From contig JACDOI010000003.1 of the NCBI GenBank assembly GCA_017656145.1, forward strand, positions 1 to 35,973: 35,973 nt of DNA. The letters run 5' to 3'. Position 1 is the stretch's first letter. Each line of letters opens with the position of its first letter. The notes under the pieces were generated by a model. It saw nothing but the letters and a program-made list of their open reading frames with translations, made no database searches and was not told where the DNA came from. The stretch is from Bacillota bacterium (lineage in GTDB: Bacteria > Bacillota > Limnochordia > Limnochordales > ZCTH02-B6). The position numbers and the translations under genes are program-made. Below are positions 15,300 to 23,981 of the stretch, in pieces.

Positions 15300-15839
15300 A
15301 TGAGGCTCGCACGTATCCTTGTGGCCGCCAGTGAGCGCGTGGCGCGCCTGACAGAGTACCTCGGGGCAGGCGTCTTCGGCATCATGGCGCTCCTCATTAT
15401 CATTCAAGTCTTTTTCCGCTACGTCATGCAGAGCTCCCTGTCTTGGAGCGAAGAGGTGGCCATTTACCTCTTCATCTGGCTCGTCATGCTCGGAGCGAGC
15501 GTGGGAGTTCGGCGGGGTTTCCACGTTTCGGTCCGCTTCGTCGCAGACCGGCTTCCGTCCGGAGTTGCACGAGCACTCCGCCTGGCGCTTGGACTCTTGA
15601 TGCTCCTTTTCTTTGGCGTCCTGGTCACCGAGGGATTCTCCCTGGCACAACGGATCAGCTTCCAGCTCTCGCCGGCGGCCAGAATTCCGATCCGCTGGGT
15701 ATACCTTTCCGTGCCCGTTTCGGGAGCTCTTTCCTTTCTCCATGTGGTCGCCCATCTGATGGACGACTGGTTTCTGAGCGGCGAAAAGACACAAGCGCAG
15801 ATGTCTAAGGACGCAGTACGGCAGGAGGTCTCGGGATGA
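15300..15839 (+). CDS. dctQ: TRAP transporter small permease, DctQ family
   Basis: This 179-residue protein has four predicted membrane segments. The family stretch FFRYVMQSSLSWSEEVAIYL lies after the first segment, and VRRGFHVSVRFVADRLP after the second. It is the small membrane partner needed with DctM for TRAP transport. ATG 15300 is strongly supported by AGAAAGGAGGT 8 nt upstream; the frame extends back to 15267 but that start has no such site. The gene ends by overlapping the dctM start as ATGA. Confidence 0.88.
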   Translation: MRLARILVAASERVARLTEYLGAGVFGIMALLIIIQVFFRYVMQSSLSWSEEVAIYLFIWLVMLGASVGVRRGFHVSVRFVADRLPSGVARALRLALGLLMLLFFGVLVTEGFSLAQRISFQLSPAARIPIRWVYLSVPVSGALSFLHVVAHLMDDWFLSGEKTQAQMSKDAVRQEVSG

Positions 15840-17116
15840 TCGCAGCGGGCACGGTGCTCATCGGTTCCTTCTTCCTCCTCCTCTTCCTGGGAATGCCTAT
15901 CGCTTACGCCATGGGAGTCTCCTCGCTCTTCGCGTTGTGGACGGCGGACCTGAACCCGCTGCTGATACCTCAAAGACTCATCTCCGGAACCCAGTCTTTC
16001 AGCCTTCTGGCCGTCCCGTTCTTTGTCCTGGCCGGAGAGCTGATGCACACAGGGGGCCTCTCGCGGCGCCTGGTGAACGTAGCCCATCAGCTGGTCGGGT
16101 TTGTGACGGGAGGCATGGCGATGGTGACGGTCCTGGCGTCGATGTTCTTTGCAGCGTTGTCGGGCTCGGCGCCGGCGACCACGGCCGCCATCGGTTCGGT
16201 GATGATTCCGGAGATGGAGCGGCGAGGCTACCCGCGGGCCTTCGCTGCCGCGCTGGCCACCGCGAGCGGGCCTTTGGGACAGATGATCCCGCCCAGCATC
16301 CCAATGGTCATTTGGGGCGTCATGGCCAATGTCTCCATCACCCGTCTCTTCCTGGCCGGCATCGGCCCGGGCCTGGTCATGGGCGCCGCGCTGATGGCCG
16401 TTTCCTATGTGATTGCCCGGCGCCGGGGCTATACCGGCAGCGGCGAGCGGCCGAGTCTCCGGCAGGTGGCGCGAGCGGTCTGGGAAGCGAAGTGGGCCCT
16501 GATGGCGCCGCTCATCATCCTCGGCGGCATCTACGGGGGTGTCTTCACGCCGACGGAGGCCGCCGCGGTGGCCGTGGTCTACGGGTTAATCGTAGGGGCG
16601 TTCGTTCATCGGGAACTTCGGCTATCGGAGCTTCCGCGCATCTTCATCCGGGCCATGGCGACGACTACCATGGTCGTCTTCGTGATCAGTACTGCCTCTG
16701 TCTTCGGATGGCTGGTGGCCGCCGAAGAAGTGGCACAGCAGGTGGTCTCGTCGGTCTTCGCCGTCACGACAAATCCGGTGGTAATCCTTCTCCTGATGAA
16801 CGCCGTGCTGCTGGTATTGGGCATGATCATGGACAACATCGCGGCGATGGTGATCCTCTCCAGCGTCCTCACCTCGGTCGCTGCGAGCATCGGCATCGAC
16901 CCCGTCCAGTTTGGCACCATCGTGGTCATCAACTTCGCCATCGGCATGGCCACGCCGCCGGTAGGCTACTCGCTCTTCGTCGGGGCTTCGGTCTCCGGGC
17001 TCTCCATCGAACAGGTTGCGGGTGCCATCTGGCCCTTCTTGCTCGTGATGGTGGCCGGACTCCTGGTGATCACGTTTGTTCCGCCGGTCACTCTTTTCTT
17101 CGCCGGGCTGGTGTAA
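15836..17116 (+). CDS. dctM: TRAP transporter large permease, DctM family
   Basis: This 426-residue, highly hydrophobic protein has the DctM pattern: SLLAVPFFVLAGELMHTGG near residue 60, FFAALSGSAPATTAAIGSVM near 105, GPLGQMIPPSIPMVIWG near 145, and PPVGYSLFVGASVSGLSIE in the C-terminal third. It is the channel-forming subunit carrying the substrate with sodium or proton symport. Its start overlaps the dctQ stop, so the two are translationally coupled. Length and motif order are normal for the family. Confidence 0.92.
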   Translation: MIAAGTVLIGSFFLLLFLGMPIAYAMGVSSLFALWTADLNPLLIPQRLISGTQSFSLLAVPFFVLAGELMHTGGLSRRLVNVAHQLVGFVTGGMAMVTVLASMFFAALSGSAPATTAAIGSVMIPEMERRGYPRAFAAALATASGPLGQMIPPSIPMVIWGVMANVSITRLFLAGIGPGLVMGAALMAVSYVIARRRGYTGSGERPSLRQVARAVWEAKWALMAPLIILGGIYGGVFTPTEAAAVAVVYGLIVGAFVHRELRLSELPRIFIRAMATTTMVVFVISTASVFGWLVAAEEVAQQVVSSVFAVTTNPVVILLLMNAVLLVLGMIMDNIAAMVILSSVLTSVAASIGIDPVQFGTIVVINFAIGMATPPVGYSLFVGASVSGLSIEQVAGAIWPFLLVMVAGLLVITFVPPVTLFFAGLV

Positions 17117-17249
17117 GAGGGACGCCGCGGGCCTGCCGGTGGAGTATCCTCGTGAAGGAGAGGGCAGCTTCATCATCAAAGTCATAAACGGTACGGGTGC
17201 GCGGACCGGGCGCGAACCGAGCCAATGAAAACAGGAAACGAGGCCGCGG

Positions 17250-19079
17250 ATGAACACCGATCTTGCCATCGTCCTTCTCCTTCTTTTCGCCACGACCGCC
17301 ATGTTCGCCCTGAATTGGCCGCGGATGGACATCGTCGCGCTCATCATGATGACGGCGTTGCCCTTGACCGGCGTCGTTACCATGTCCGAGGCGCTCTCGG
17401 GGCTGAGCGACCCAAACATCGTCCTGATCGCAGCGCTGTTTGTAGTCGGCGAAGGGCTTGTCCGGACGGGAGTCGCGCATCGGTTGGGGGATTTCCTGGT
17501 GCGCCGGGCCGGCAAGCGGGAGCCGCGGCTCATCGCCCTCTTGATGGTCGTCGTCGCCGGCCTGAGTTCGGTGATGAGTTCAACCGCAGTCGTGGCCATC
17601 TTTTTGCCCGCGGTGTTGCGCATGGCTCGCAACGCCGGGATTTCCCCCAGCCGGCTGATGATGCCGGTCAGCGTCGCGGCCTTGATTAGCGGGATGATTA
17701 CTCTTATCGGGACGCCGCCGAATCTTGTCGTCCACGGCCAGCTCGCTCGGGCAGGCTATGAGGGATTCGGTTTCTTTTCCTTCACCTGGTTCGGAATCCC
17801 CGTTTTGGCCACGGCCATCGGGTACATGCTGATCGCCCGCCGGTGGTTGGCACCCCAGGCGGCGCCCGCAGCGGGAGAAGACACGCAACCGCGGCTTTCC
17901 AAGTGGATCACGGAATACGGGCTTGCGCAACGCCACTTCCGGCTCCGGGTCGCGGCCGGTTCGCCGTGGGCGGGAAAATGCCTCCAGGACCTCAATCTTC
18001 GGGCCGAGCACGGCATCAGCGTGCTGGCCGTCGAGCGCCACCGTCCGTTGTCCGCATCGATCCTCGAGCCCGGAGCGCAAACGATGCTCCGGGTCGGGGA
18101 TGTTCTCGTCGTGAACTTGCGGGAACCGGTTCCGGACAGCGAGGCGTTCTGGAGACGGTTCGGGCTGGTGCAGTTGCCGTTGCCCGGCGATTACTTCACC
18201 GATCCCTCTCAGGCCGTCGGCATGGCTGAGCTTTTGGTCCCCCCAACTTCCCGCTTCATCGGTCAGACGGTCGCGAAAACGCGCTTTCGCTCGGTCTACA
18301 AGCTCAGCGTCATCGGAATCAGGCGAGGCAAAAGGCCGCTTGTGGGAAACATTCAAGACGAGCCCATACGATTCGGCGATACGCTTCTTGTGGCAGGACC
18401 GTGGCGGGCCATCTGCAGGCTGCGCAACGACGCCAACGAACTGATCGTGTTGAACGTCTCAGGGGAACTCCAAGACGTTATCGAGCGCCCCGCCCGGGCC
18501 CCGTTCGCTCTGGCCGCGCTGGCGGTTACGGTGGCGCTGATGATCACGGGACTCGTCCCAAACGTTCAGGCAGCGCTCATCGGTTGCCTCCTCCTTGGTC
18601 TTTTCAAGTGTCTCGACATCAACACCGCCTACCGCTCCATCCAGTGGCCGACCGTCTTCCTCATCGTCGGCATGTTGCCGTTCTCCGTGGCGCTGCAAAA
18701 GACCGGAGCCATCGATGCGGCGGCGGGCTCCTTGCTGGGATTGGTCGGTACCGCGAACCCGACCGCGGTGCTGGTGGCTTTGTACGGGCTCACGGTGCTC
18801 CTCAGCCTCTTTGTCTCCAACACCGCTACGGCAATCCTCATGGCGCCCGTGGCGCTGGCCGTGGCCGGGGAGTTGGGACTGTCGCCGTACCCCTTCGCAA
18901 TGACCGTCGCGCTGGCATCCTCCACCGCGTTTCTTACTCCTGTCTCCTCGCCGGTGAACGCGCTGGTCGTCGGTCCCGGCAATTACCGGTTTATGGATTT
19001 CGTCCGGGTGGGCGGTCCGCTTACTGTGCTGGTGACGGCCGTGAACATTCTTCTCATTCGACTGCTCCTTCCCTTTTGA
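17250..19079 (+). CDS. SLC13-family permease with two TrkA_C-like domains
   Basis: This is a 609-residue membrane protein of the SLC13/DASS type. Half-signature motifs SSTAVVAIFLP (about residue 110), IGTPPNLVV (about 155) and VSNTATAILMAP (about 525) are present. The soluble middle (about 200-400) holds two segments resembling TrkA_C domains, the ligand- or cation-sensing modules found in bacterial SLC13 proteins. It would carry sulfate, di- or tricarboxylates, or related anions with sodium. It begins 133 bases after dctM on the same strand, with GAGG about 6 nt before the ATG. A second anion transporter beside a TRAP system suggests exchange or export of a related acid; this is inference. 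Confidence 0.85.
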   Translation: MNTDLAIVLLLLFATTAMFALNWPRMDIVALIMMTALPLTGVVTMSEALSGLSDPNIVLIAALFVVGEGLVRTGVAHRLGDFLVRRAGKREPRLIALLMVVVAGLSSVMSSTAVVAIFLPAVLRMARNAGISPSRLMMPVSVAALISGMITLIGTPPNLVVHGQLARAGYEGFGFFSFTWFGIPVLATAIGYMLIARRWLAPQAAPAAGEDTQPRLSKWITEYGLAQRHFRLRVAAGSPWAGKCLQDLNLRAEHGISVLAVERHRPLSASILEPGAQTMLRVGDVLVVNLREPVPDSEAFWRRFGLVQLPLPGDYFTDPSQAVGMAELLVPPTSRFIGQTVAKTRFRSVYKLSVIGIRRGKRPLVGNIQDEPIRFGDTLLVAGPWRAICRLRNDANELIVLNVSGELQDVIERPARAPFALAALAVTVALMITGLVPNVQAALIGCLLLGLFKCLDINTAYRSIQWPTVFLIVGMLPFSVALQKTGAIDAAAGSLLGLVGTANPTAVLVALYGLTVLLSLFVSNTATAILMAPVALAVAGELGLSPYPFAMTVALASSTAFLTPVSSPVNALVVGPGNYRFMDFVRVGGPLTVLVTAVNILLIRLLLPF

Positions 19080-19178
19080 ACTCCCGCGGCGTTGGCCAAT
19101 CTGCGATCGCGCCCGAATCGGGGTCGCCCGGCCTGTGCCGTTTAGGGACGTTCGGCCCTCTTTTGAGCGCCATCCGGA

Positions 19179-20393
19179 TCAGCCCAAACGATCGGCAATG
19201 AGCCCGGCGATGTAGTGCCCGATGGCCAGCGACGCGGTGGCCGCGGGGGAGGGGGCGTTGAGCACGTGCAAGCTAGCCTCGCCCTCCATGATGACGAAGT
19301 CGTCCACCAAGTTTCCGTGTTCGTCGACGGCTTGGGCCCGAACGCCGGCACCGGCCCGCACCAGGTCTTCTTGCCGGATTTCGGGAAGCAGCCGGCGAAC
19401 TGCCCGGGCAAACGAACGGCTGCTCACCGAGCGGACGAACTCTTCGATCCCGACTCGCCACCACCGCCGGGCCATGGTCCAAAAGCCCGGATAAGTGAGG
19501 ACGTCCCACAACTCCCCCGGATTCACGCGGCCGAGGCGGTAGCCTTCCCGGGCGAAGGCCAACAGCGCATTGGGCCCGGCTTCCACTTCACCATGGATCG
19601 TCCGGGTGAGGTGTACGCCTAGGAACGGGAGCCTGGGGTTCGGCACGGGGTAGATCAGTCCCCGCACAAGGCCGGCGCGCTCGGGCCGGAGCCGGTAGTA
19701 CTCGCCGCGGAACGGCATGATCCGCACAGGCGGGTTCAAACCCGCTAGCCGGGCTACGCTGTCGCTGTACAGCCCGGCGCAGTTTACAAGCAGCGCCATC
19801 CGGAACCGGCCGCGGGGCGTCACCGCCTCAAGAAGGCCTTGAGCGGTCTCCAGGGCCGTCAACCGTGCCCCGGTCACCAGCCGGACGCCCCGCTCCGCAA
19901 GGAGACGGGCGATGGCGCCGGCGACCGTCCGGTAGTCGACGATCGCGGTCTCCGGCGAATGGAGCGCAGCCAGGCCCCGGGCATGGGGCTCGATGCGCCG
20001 CAGGGCGCGATCATCGATGAGCTCAAGACCCGGCACGCCGTTGGCCTGGCCTTGCCGGTACAGGGCTTCAAGGCGCGGCAGTTCATCTTCCGACACAGCC
20101 ACGATGACCTTGCCGCAATCCTCGTACGGTATCCCGTGCGTGCGGCAGAAGTGTTTGAGCCGGGCCACCCCCTCGACGCACAACCGGGCTTTGAGCGACT
20201 GGGGCCGGTAGTAAATGCCCGAGTGGATGACGCCGCTGTTGTGCCCGGTCTGATGGCGACCGACGCCGGGCTCCTTTTCGAGCACGGTTATGGTGGCGCG
20301 GGGCCGGCGCTCGGCCAGTGCGAGCGCCGTCGCAAGTCCGACAATCCCTGCCCCGGCGATGACGACGTCCGAGACGGCAGAATCTTCCATCAT
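19179..20393 (-). CDS. lhgO: L-2-hydroxyglutarate oxidase-like FAD-dependent oxidoreductase
   Basis: This 404-residue protein has an N-terminal FAD-binding GAGIVG (about 14-19), the family stretch TGHNSGVIHSGIYY (about 48-61), and further family segments such as GKVIVAVSEDELPRLE. It would oxidise L-2-hydroxyglutarate, or a similar 2-hydroxy acid, to the 2-oxo acid and pass electrons to the quinone pool at the inner face of the membrane. It is the last gene of the minus-strand operon, 44 bases after the epimerase-like gene, and converges on the SLC13 gene across 99 bases with no clear terminator. The symbol rests on similarity; the operon suggests the substrate may be another hydroxy acid. Confidence 0.82.
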   Translation of the reverse strand: MMEDSAVSDVVIAGAGIVGLATALALAERRPRATITVLEKEPGVGRHQTGHNSGVIHSGIYYRPQSLKARLCVEGVARLKHFCRTHGIPYEDCGKVIVAVSEDELPRLEALYRQGQANGVPGLELIDDRALRRIEPHARGLAALHSPETAIVDYRTVAGAIARLLAERGVRLVTGARLTALETAQGLLEAVTPRGRFRMALLVNCAGLYSDSVARLAGLNPPVRIMPFRGEYYRLRPERAGLVRGLIYPVPNPRLPFLGVHLTRTIHGEVEAGPNALLAFAREGYRLGRVNPGELWDVLTYPGFWTMARRWWRVGIEEFVRSVSSRSFARAVRRLLPEIRQEDLVRAGAGVRAQAVDEHGNLVDDFVIMEGEASLHVLNAPSPAATASLAIGHYIAGLIADRLG

Positions 20394-20437
20394 CGAGCTC
20401 AGCTCACCTCAACGGTCCTGCCCTGGGATCAACTCAC

Positions 20438-21379
20438 CTAGAGGACTTTTGGCCTCTCGTCAGAACCCGGATTATCCCGCCAGATCCGGAGGGTTTCGCG
20501 CAAACCTTCCTCAAATGACCGGAACGGGAACGGGCCGAAATCCTCTTGAAAGCGCGCGTCGCTCAGATCCGCCGCGATCGGGATGGGGGTCGGCTCGTAG
20601 CTGATGAGCCCTTTGGTGCCCGTTAGCCGCTCGATGGTTTTAATCGCATCGTCAACGGACGCCACTTCGCCGCGGAGGTTGTACACCCGGGCGCCAGGTT
20701 TCGGGTTGAGGGCGGCTGTGACGAAAGCGCGCGCCACGTCCTCGGCATACTGGAGGTCCACAGTGCCGGAAAACCGGATCCGGTAAGGCTCACCCCGCAT
20801 CGCATGCCAAAGAGCCAATGTGATGTCGCCGGTCATGCCCGCATCCCGCCCGGGACCATAGACCACCCACGGGCGCAGGCCCGCGCAGGTGACTCCATAC
20901 TCATGCGCATAAAGGCGAGCCATGTCCTCGTTGGTCCGCTTGAAAACCCCATAAAGGCTGTGCGGGTTGATGCCTTCGTCCTCGGCCAGCGGCCCGGATG
21001 GGCCAGGCCCGTACACGGCCGCACTTGAGGCATAAACAAGAGGCAACCCGAACTTCCTCGCCAGCTCCAGCACGTTGCCCATGCCACCCACGTTCACCTC
21101 GGCGCACCGGAACGGGTTCGCACGGCAGCTGGGAATTTGGAGGGCAGCCAGGTGCACGATGGCTGTCGGGCGCCGCTGTCTCACCAGCTCCTCAAGCCCG
21201 CTCCGGTCCCGCACATCCACGTCCTCCAGGGCAAAACGCCCGTCCACGCCGAGCCTTTGCAGCCGGTGGCGCTCGCCGGAAACGTCAACCCCGATGACCG
21301 TATGTCCTTCGTCCAAGGCCACCCGCGCGATCCACGCGCCGATGCACCCCAATACCCCTGTGATCAGCAGCCGTTCCAT
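20438..21379 (-). CDS. NAD-dependent epimerase/dehydratase (extended SDR)
   Basis: The 313-residue protein has the extended-SDR nucleotide motif TGVLGCIG at 7-14, the Ser region VYASSAAVYG with S118-S119, and the catalytic pair Y143 and K147 (YGVFK). UDP-sugar epimerases, dehydratases and uronate or aldose dehydrogenases share this scaffold, so the reaction cannot be assigned. Being inside a catabolic operon rather than a polysaccharide cluster favours a small-molecule dehydrogenase role. AGGAGGAG lies just before the ATG. It follows the zinc dehydrogenase by about 106 bases holding several short GC hairpins, and precedes the LhgO-like gene. Confidence 0.8.
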   Translation of the reverse strand: MERLLITGVLGCIGAWIARVALDEGHTVIGVDVSGERHRLQRLGVDGRFALEDVDVRDRSGLEELVRQRRPTAIVHLAALQIPSCRANPFRCAEVNVGGMGNVLELARKFGLPLVYASSAAVYGPGPSGPLAEDEGINPHSLYGVFKRTNEDMARLYAHEYGVTCAGLRPWVVYGPGRDAGMTGDITLALWHAMRGEPYRIRFSGTVDLQYAEDVARAFVTAALNPKPGARVYNLRGEVASVDDAIKTIERLTGTKGLISYEPTPIPIAADLSDARFQEDFGPFPFRSFEEGLRETLRIWRDNPGSDERPKVL

Positions 21380-21485
21380 CGAACTCCTCCTGCGCTCGTC
21401 TTGGCGGCCCTGCCACAGCTTCTCTCAGCACCCGTACTCGGGCCTCGGCCTGGCCCAAACCAGGACACGCGGCAGCCTGCCGGCA

Positions 21486-22496
21486 TCAGGGTACAAGGAG
21501 CGCCTTGACGATGCTCCCATCCGTCAGGTCGGCAAAAGCTCGAGCCGCCTGCCGCAACGGATACCGGGCGACCAAGGTGTCCGCATCCACCATCCCGGTG
21601 CCAAGAAGCTGTAGGGCGATTTCGTAATCCCGGTATGTCGATCCGTAACTGAAAGCCACCGTAACCTCATCTCGGACCGCCCGGTTGAGCGGAAGCTCCC
21701 ACGCCGTGGGGTACAGGCCCACCACTACTAGCTGCCCGCCGGGTATCAGCAGCTCGAATGCATCGTCCAGGGCAGCCGTCGACCCGGAGGCTTCGATCCA
21801 CCGGTTGGGGCGACGGCCGATGCTCTCCCGGAGCGGGCTTCGCTCGACATTGACCGTGCGCAGCCCGTGGCGCCGGGCGGTTTCCAGCCGCAAGGGTTCG
21901 TCCCGCTCGACACCGGTCAGGACCACCTCGGCCCCCCATTTCTGCGCGACCAGCGCGCAAAACAGTCCGATGGGCCCGGGGCCTGAGACCACCGCTACAT
22001 CTCCGGGACCTAGGCGGGCCCTGGCCACCGCGTGCACGGCTACGGAAAGCGGTTCAGCCAGCGCCGCGGTTTCAAGCGGCAATTCTTCGGAAACCGGCAG
22101 CAAATATTCCTCGCGGACGATCGCGAATTCCGCCATGGCGCCGTCATGGCTTAGACCCATGACGCGCCGTTGCGGGCACCGGTTCGTCCTGCCCGCACGG
22201 CAGTCGCGACATTGCAGGCAACCCTGGACCGAGATGGGAACGACCCGATCCCCGGGCCGGAACCGGGTCACCCCGGGACCGGCTTTCGCCACGGTTCCGG
22301 CGCACTCGTGACCAAGTACAACGGGCGGGTTCACCCATTCGTATCCCGGGTCCGCCCGGAAAACATGCAGGTCGCTGCCGCATATCCCGCAGGCGCTGAT
22401 TCGAATGCACACCTCGCCCGGTCCGGGGTGGGGGTCGGAGCGGTCCACAAGGCCGGCTTCGCCCGCGCCGCGGCCGGTTTTGGCGAAGGCAATCAT
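21486..22496 (-). CDS. Zinc-dependent alcohol dehydrogenase (MDR family)
   Basis: This 336-residue medium-chain dehydrogenase has catalytic-zinc C36 in ACGICGSD and H63-E64 in LGHE. The structural-zinc cysteines C93, C96, C99 and C107 are all present, and a GPGPIG nucleotide-binding motif follows. Its closest look is to threonine, sorbitol and galactitol dehydrogenase-type enzymes that oxidise secondary alcohols with NAD+. The ATG at 22496 overlaps the LivF stop as ATGA, so it is coupled to the transporter genes and likely acts on the imported compound or a close product. Confidence 0.87.
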   Translation of the reverse strand: MIAFAKTGRGAGEAGLVDRSDPHPGPGEVCIRISACGICGSDLHVFRADPGYEWVNPPVVLGHECAGTVAKAGPGVTRFRPGDRVVPISVQGCLQCRDCRAGRTNRCPQRRVMGLSHDGAMAEFAIVREEYLLPVSEELPLETAALAEPLSVAVHAVARARLGPGDVAVVSGPGPIGLFCALVAQKWGAEVVLTGVERDEPLRLETARRHGLRTVNVERSPLRESIGRRPNRWIEASGSTAALDDAFELLIPGGQLVVVGLYPTAWELPLNRAVRDEVTVAFSYGSTYRDYEIALQLLGTGMVDADTLVARYPLRQAARAFADLTDGSIVKALLVP

Positions 22497-23221
22497 TCAG
22501 AACTACCCCCGCCAGCCGCTGCACCGAGATAAAGACTTTGAAAGTGGATCTGATCCGCCAGTTCCCGCGCCGGTCCGAACTTCACCGTTCGCCCTTTCTC
22601 CAGCACACACGCCCGGTCGGCAATGCGGATGGAATGGCGGATGTGCTGCTCAACCAAGAGCACACTTACACCCGCACGCACGATCTGACCAACCGCCTCA
22701 AACATCTTTTGAACCAAAACAGGGGCCAACCCCAATGACATCTCGTCGATCATGAGCAGCCGCGGCCTGGCCATAAGCCCGCGCCCGATGGCGCACATCT
22801 GCTGTTCGCCGCCTGAAAGCGATCCCGCCAGCTGCGACTGCCGTTGCTTTAAGACGGGAAAGAGCTGAAACACCATTTCCATGCTTTCCGATGCCCGGCG
22901 GCGCGCCCGGGCCGTGTAAGCGCCGAGTTCCAGATTCTCACGCACCGTCAACGTGCCAAACAGCCCCCGTCCCTCAGGCACGTGGACGATGCCCAGTTCC
23001 ACGATATCCTCGGCCTCCAGCTTGTGGATGGGCCGGCCGTCGTACGTAATCGTGCCGGACCGAGCCGGAACGATCCCGCTGATAGCCCGCAAGGTCGTCG
23101 TCTTGCCGGCACCGTTGACCCCAAGCAGCGTCACCAGTTCACCCTCGTTCACCTCGAAGGAGACGTCGGTGAGCGCTTCGAACTCGCCGTATGATACGGC
23201 GATGTGCTCCACCTTAAGCAC
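22493..23221 (-). CDS. livF: Branched-chain-type ABC transporter ATPase, LivF-like
   Basis: This is an ABC ATPase of about 242 residues. It has Walker A GVNGAGKT at 34-41, VPEGRGLFGTLTVRENL, the signature LSGGEQQ and Walker B LLMIDEMSLGLAP, all in the LivF style. It forms a heterodimer with LivG to power the LivHM channel. I place the start at GTG 23221, which overlaps the end of livG by 8 nt and has GGAGG about 9 nt upstream. The longer frame to 23350 lies inside livG without family resemblance. Translational coupling is likely on both sides, since the stop also overlaps the zinc dehydrogenase start. Confidence 0.9.
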   Translation of the reverse strand: MLKVEHIAVSYGEFEALTDVSFEVNEGELVTLLGVNGAGKTTTLRAISGIVPARSGTITYDGRPIHKLEAEDIVELGIVHVPEGRGLFGTLTVRENLELGAYTARARRRASESMEMVFQLFPVLKQRQSQLAGSLSGGEQQMCAIGRGLMARPRLLMIDEMSLGLAPVLVQKMFEAVGQIVRAGVSVLLVEQHIRHSIRIADRACVLEKGRTVKFGPARELADQIHFQSLYLGAAAGGGSSE

Positions 23222-23981
23222 CCGGCACTTCCTCCCCCAAGTACGCTTGGATGACGGCGGGGTTCCGAACGACCTCCCCGGGGCTGCCGTCGGCGATGAG
23301 ATGGCCCTGGTCCATGACAAGCACCCGGTCGCACACCGACATGACCGCATCGACGATGTGCTCGATCATGAGCACCGTGATGCCTTTGTCCCGCAGGACC
23401 CGGATCAACGGCAGCTGCTGCTCCACTTCGGTCGGGTTCAACCCGGCCAAAACCTCGTCCAAGAGTAGGAGCTTGGGCCGAGTGGCCAAGGCCCGGGCGA
23501 CCTCCAGCCTTTTTCTCATGGCCAGCGTCAAGTTTTCCGGCCGCTCGTTCGCCGCGCGGTCAAGGGCGACGAGCTCCAAGATCTCTTGAGCGGCATCTTT
23601 GGCCCTGGTCGGATTGCCGTCCCGCGCGAGGATAGGTACCATGACGTTTTCCAGCACCGTCATGGCAAAGGGGCGCACAATTTGAAATGTCCTTCCGATA
23701 CCCAAAAGGCTGCGCGCGTACGGGGGCAGAGCAGTGATCTCCCGGCCGTCGAGCAGGATGCGGCCCTGGGTCGGACGATGAAGACCGGAGATCAGGTTGA
23801 AGAGTGTCGTCTTGCCCGCTCCGTTGGGCCCGATGAGCCCGACGATCTCACCCGATTCGAGCACTGCGTTGACATCTTGGACAGCCACAAGGCCGCGAAA
23901 CGCCTTCGTCAATGCGTGCAGCTCAAGAAGCGGCAGTGTAGGAGCGCCCCCTTTCGTTCGCGCCCGAGCCCCGATCGTCAT
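23214..23981 (-). CDS. livG: Branched-chain-type ABC transporter ATPase, LivG-like
   Basis: This 255-residue ATPase has Walker A GPNGAGKT at 51-58, GIGRTFQIVRPFAMTVLENV and Walker B LLLLDEVLAGLNP, as in LivG. The ABC signature is LTLAMRKRLE instead of the usual LSxGxxxR, a departure I believe occurs in part of this subfamily. It overlaps the end of livM by 59 nt if ATG 23981 is used; the ribosome site there is weak and an internal start cannot be excluded. It pairs with LivF. Confidence 0.88.
   Translation of the reverse strand: MTIGARARTKGGAPTLPLLELHALTKAFRGLVAVQDVNAVLESGEIVGLIGPNGAGKTTLFNLISGLHRPTQGRILLDGREITALPPYARSLLGIGRTFQIVRPFAMTVLENVMVPILARDGNPTRAKDAAQEILELVALDRAANERPENLTLAMRKRLEVARALATRPKLLLLDEVLAGLNPTEVEQQLPLIRVLRDKGITVLMIEHIVDAVMSVCDRVLVMDQGHLIADGSPGEVVRNPAVIQAYLGEEVPGA

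Noticed and set aside
15937-17187. 416-codon open frame on the plus strand inside dctM
   Set aside because: It is an alternate frame of dctM, low in hydrophobic pattern and rich in Gly, Arg and His; dctM itself is clearly the real gene.
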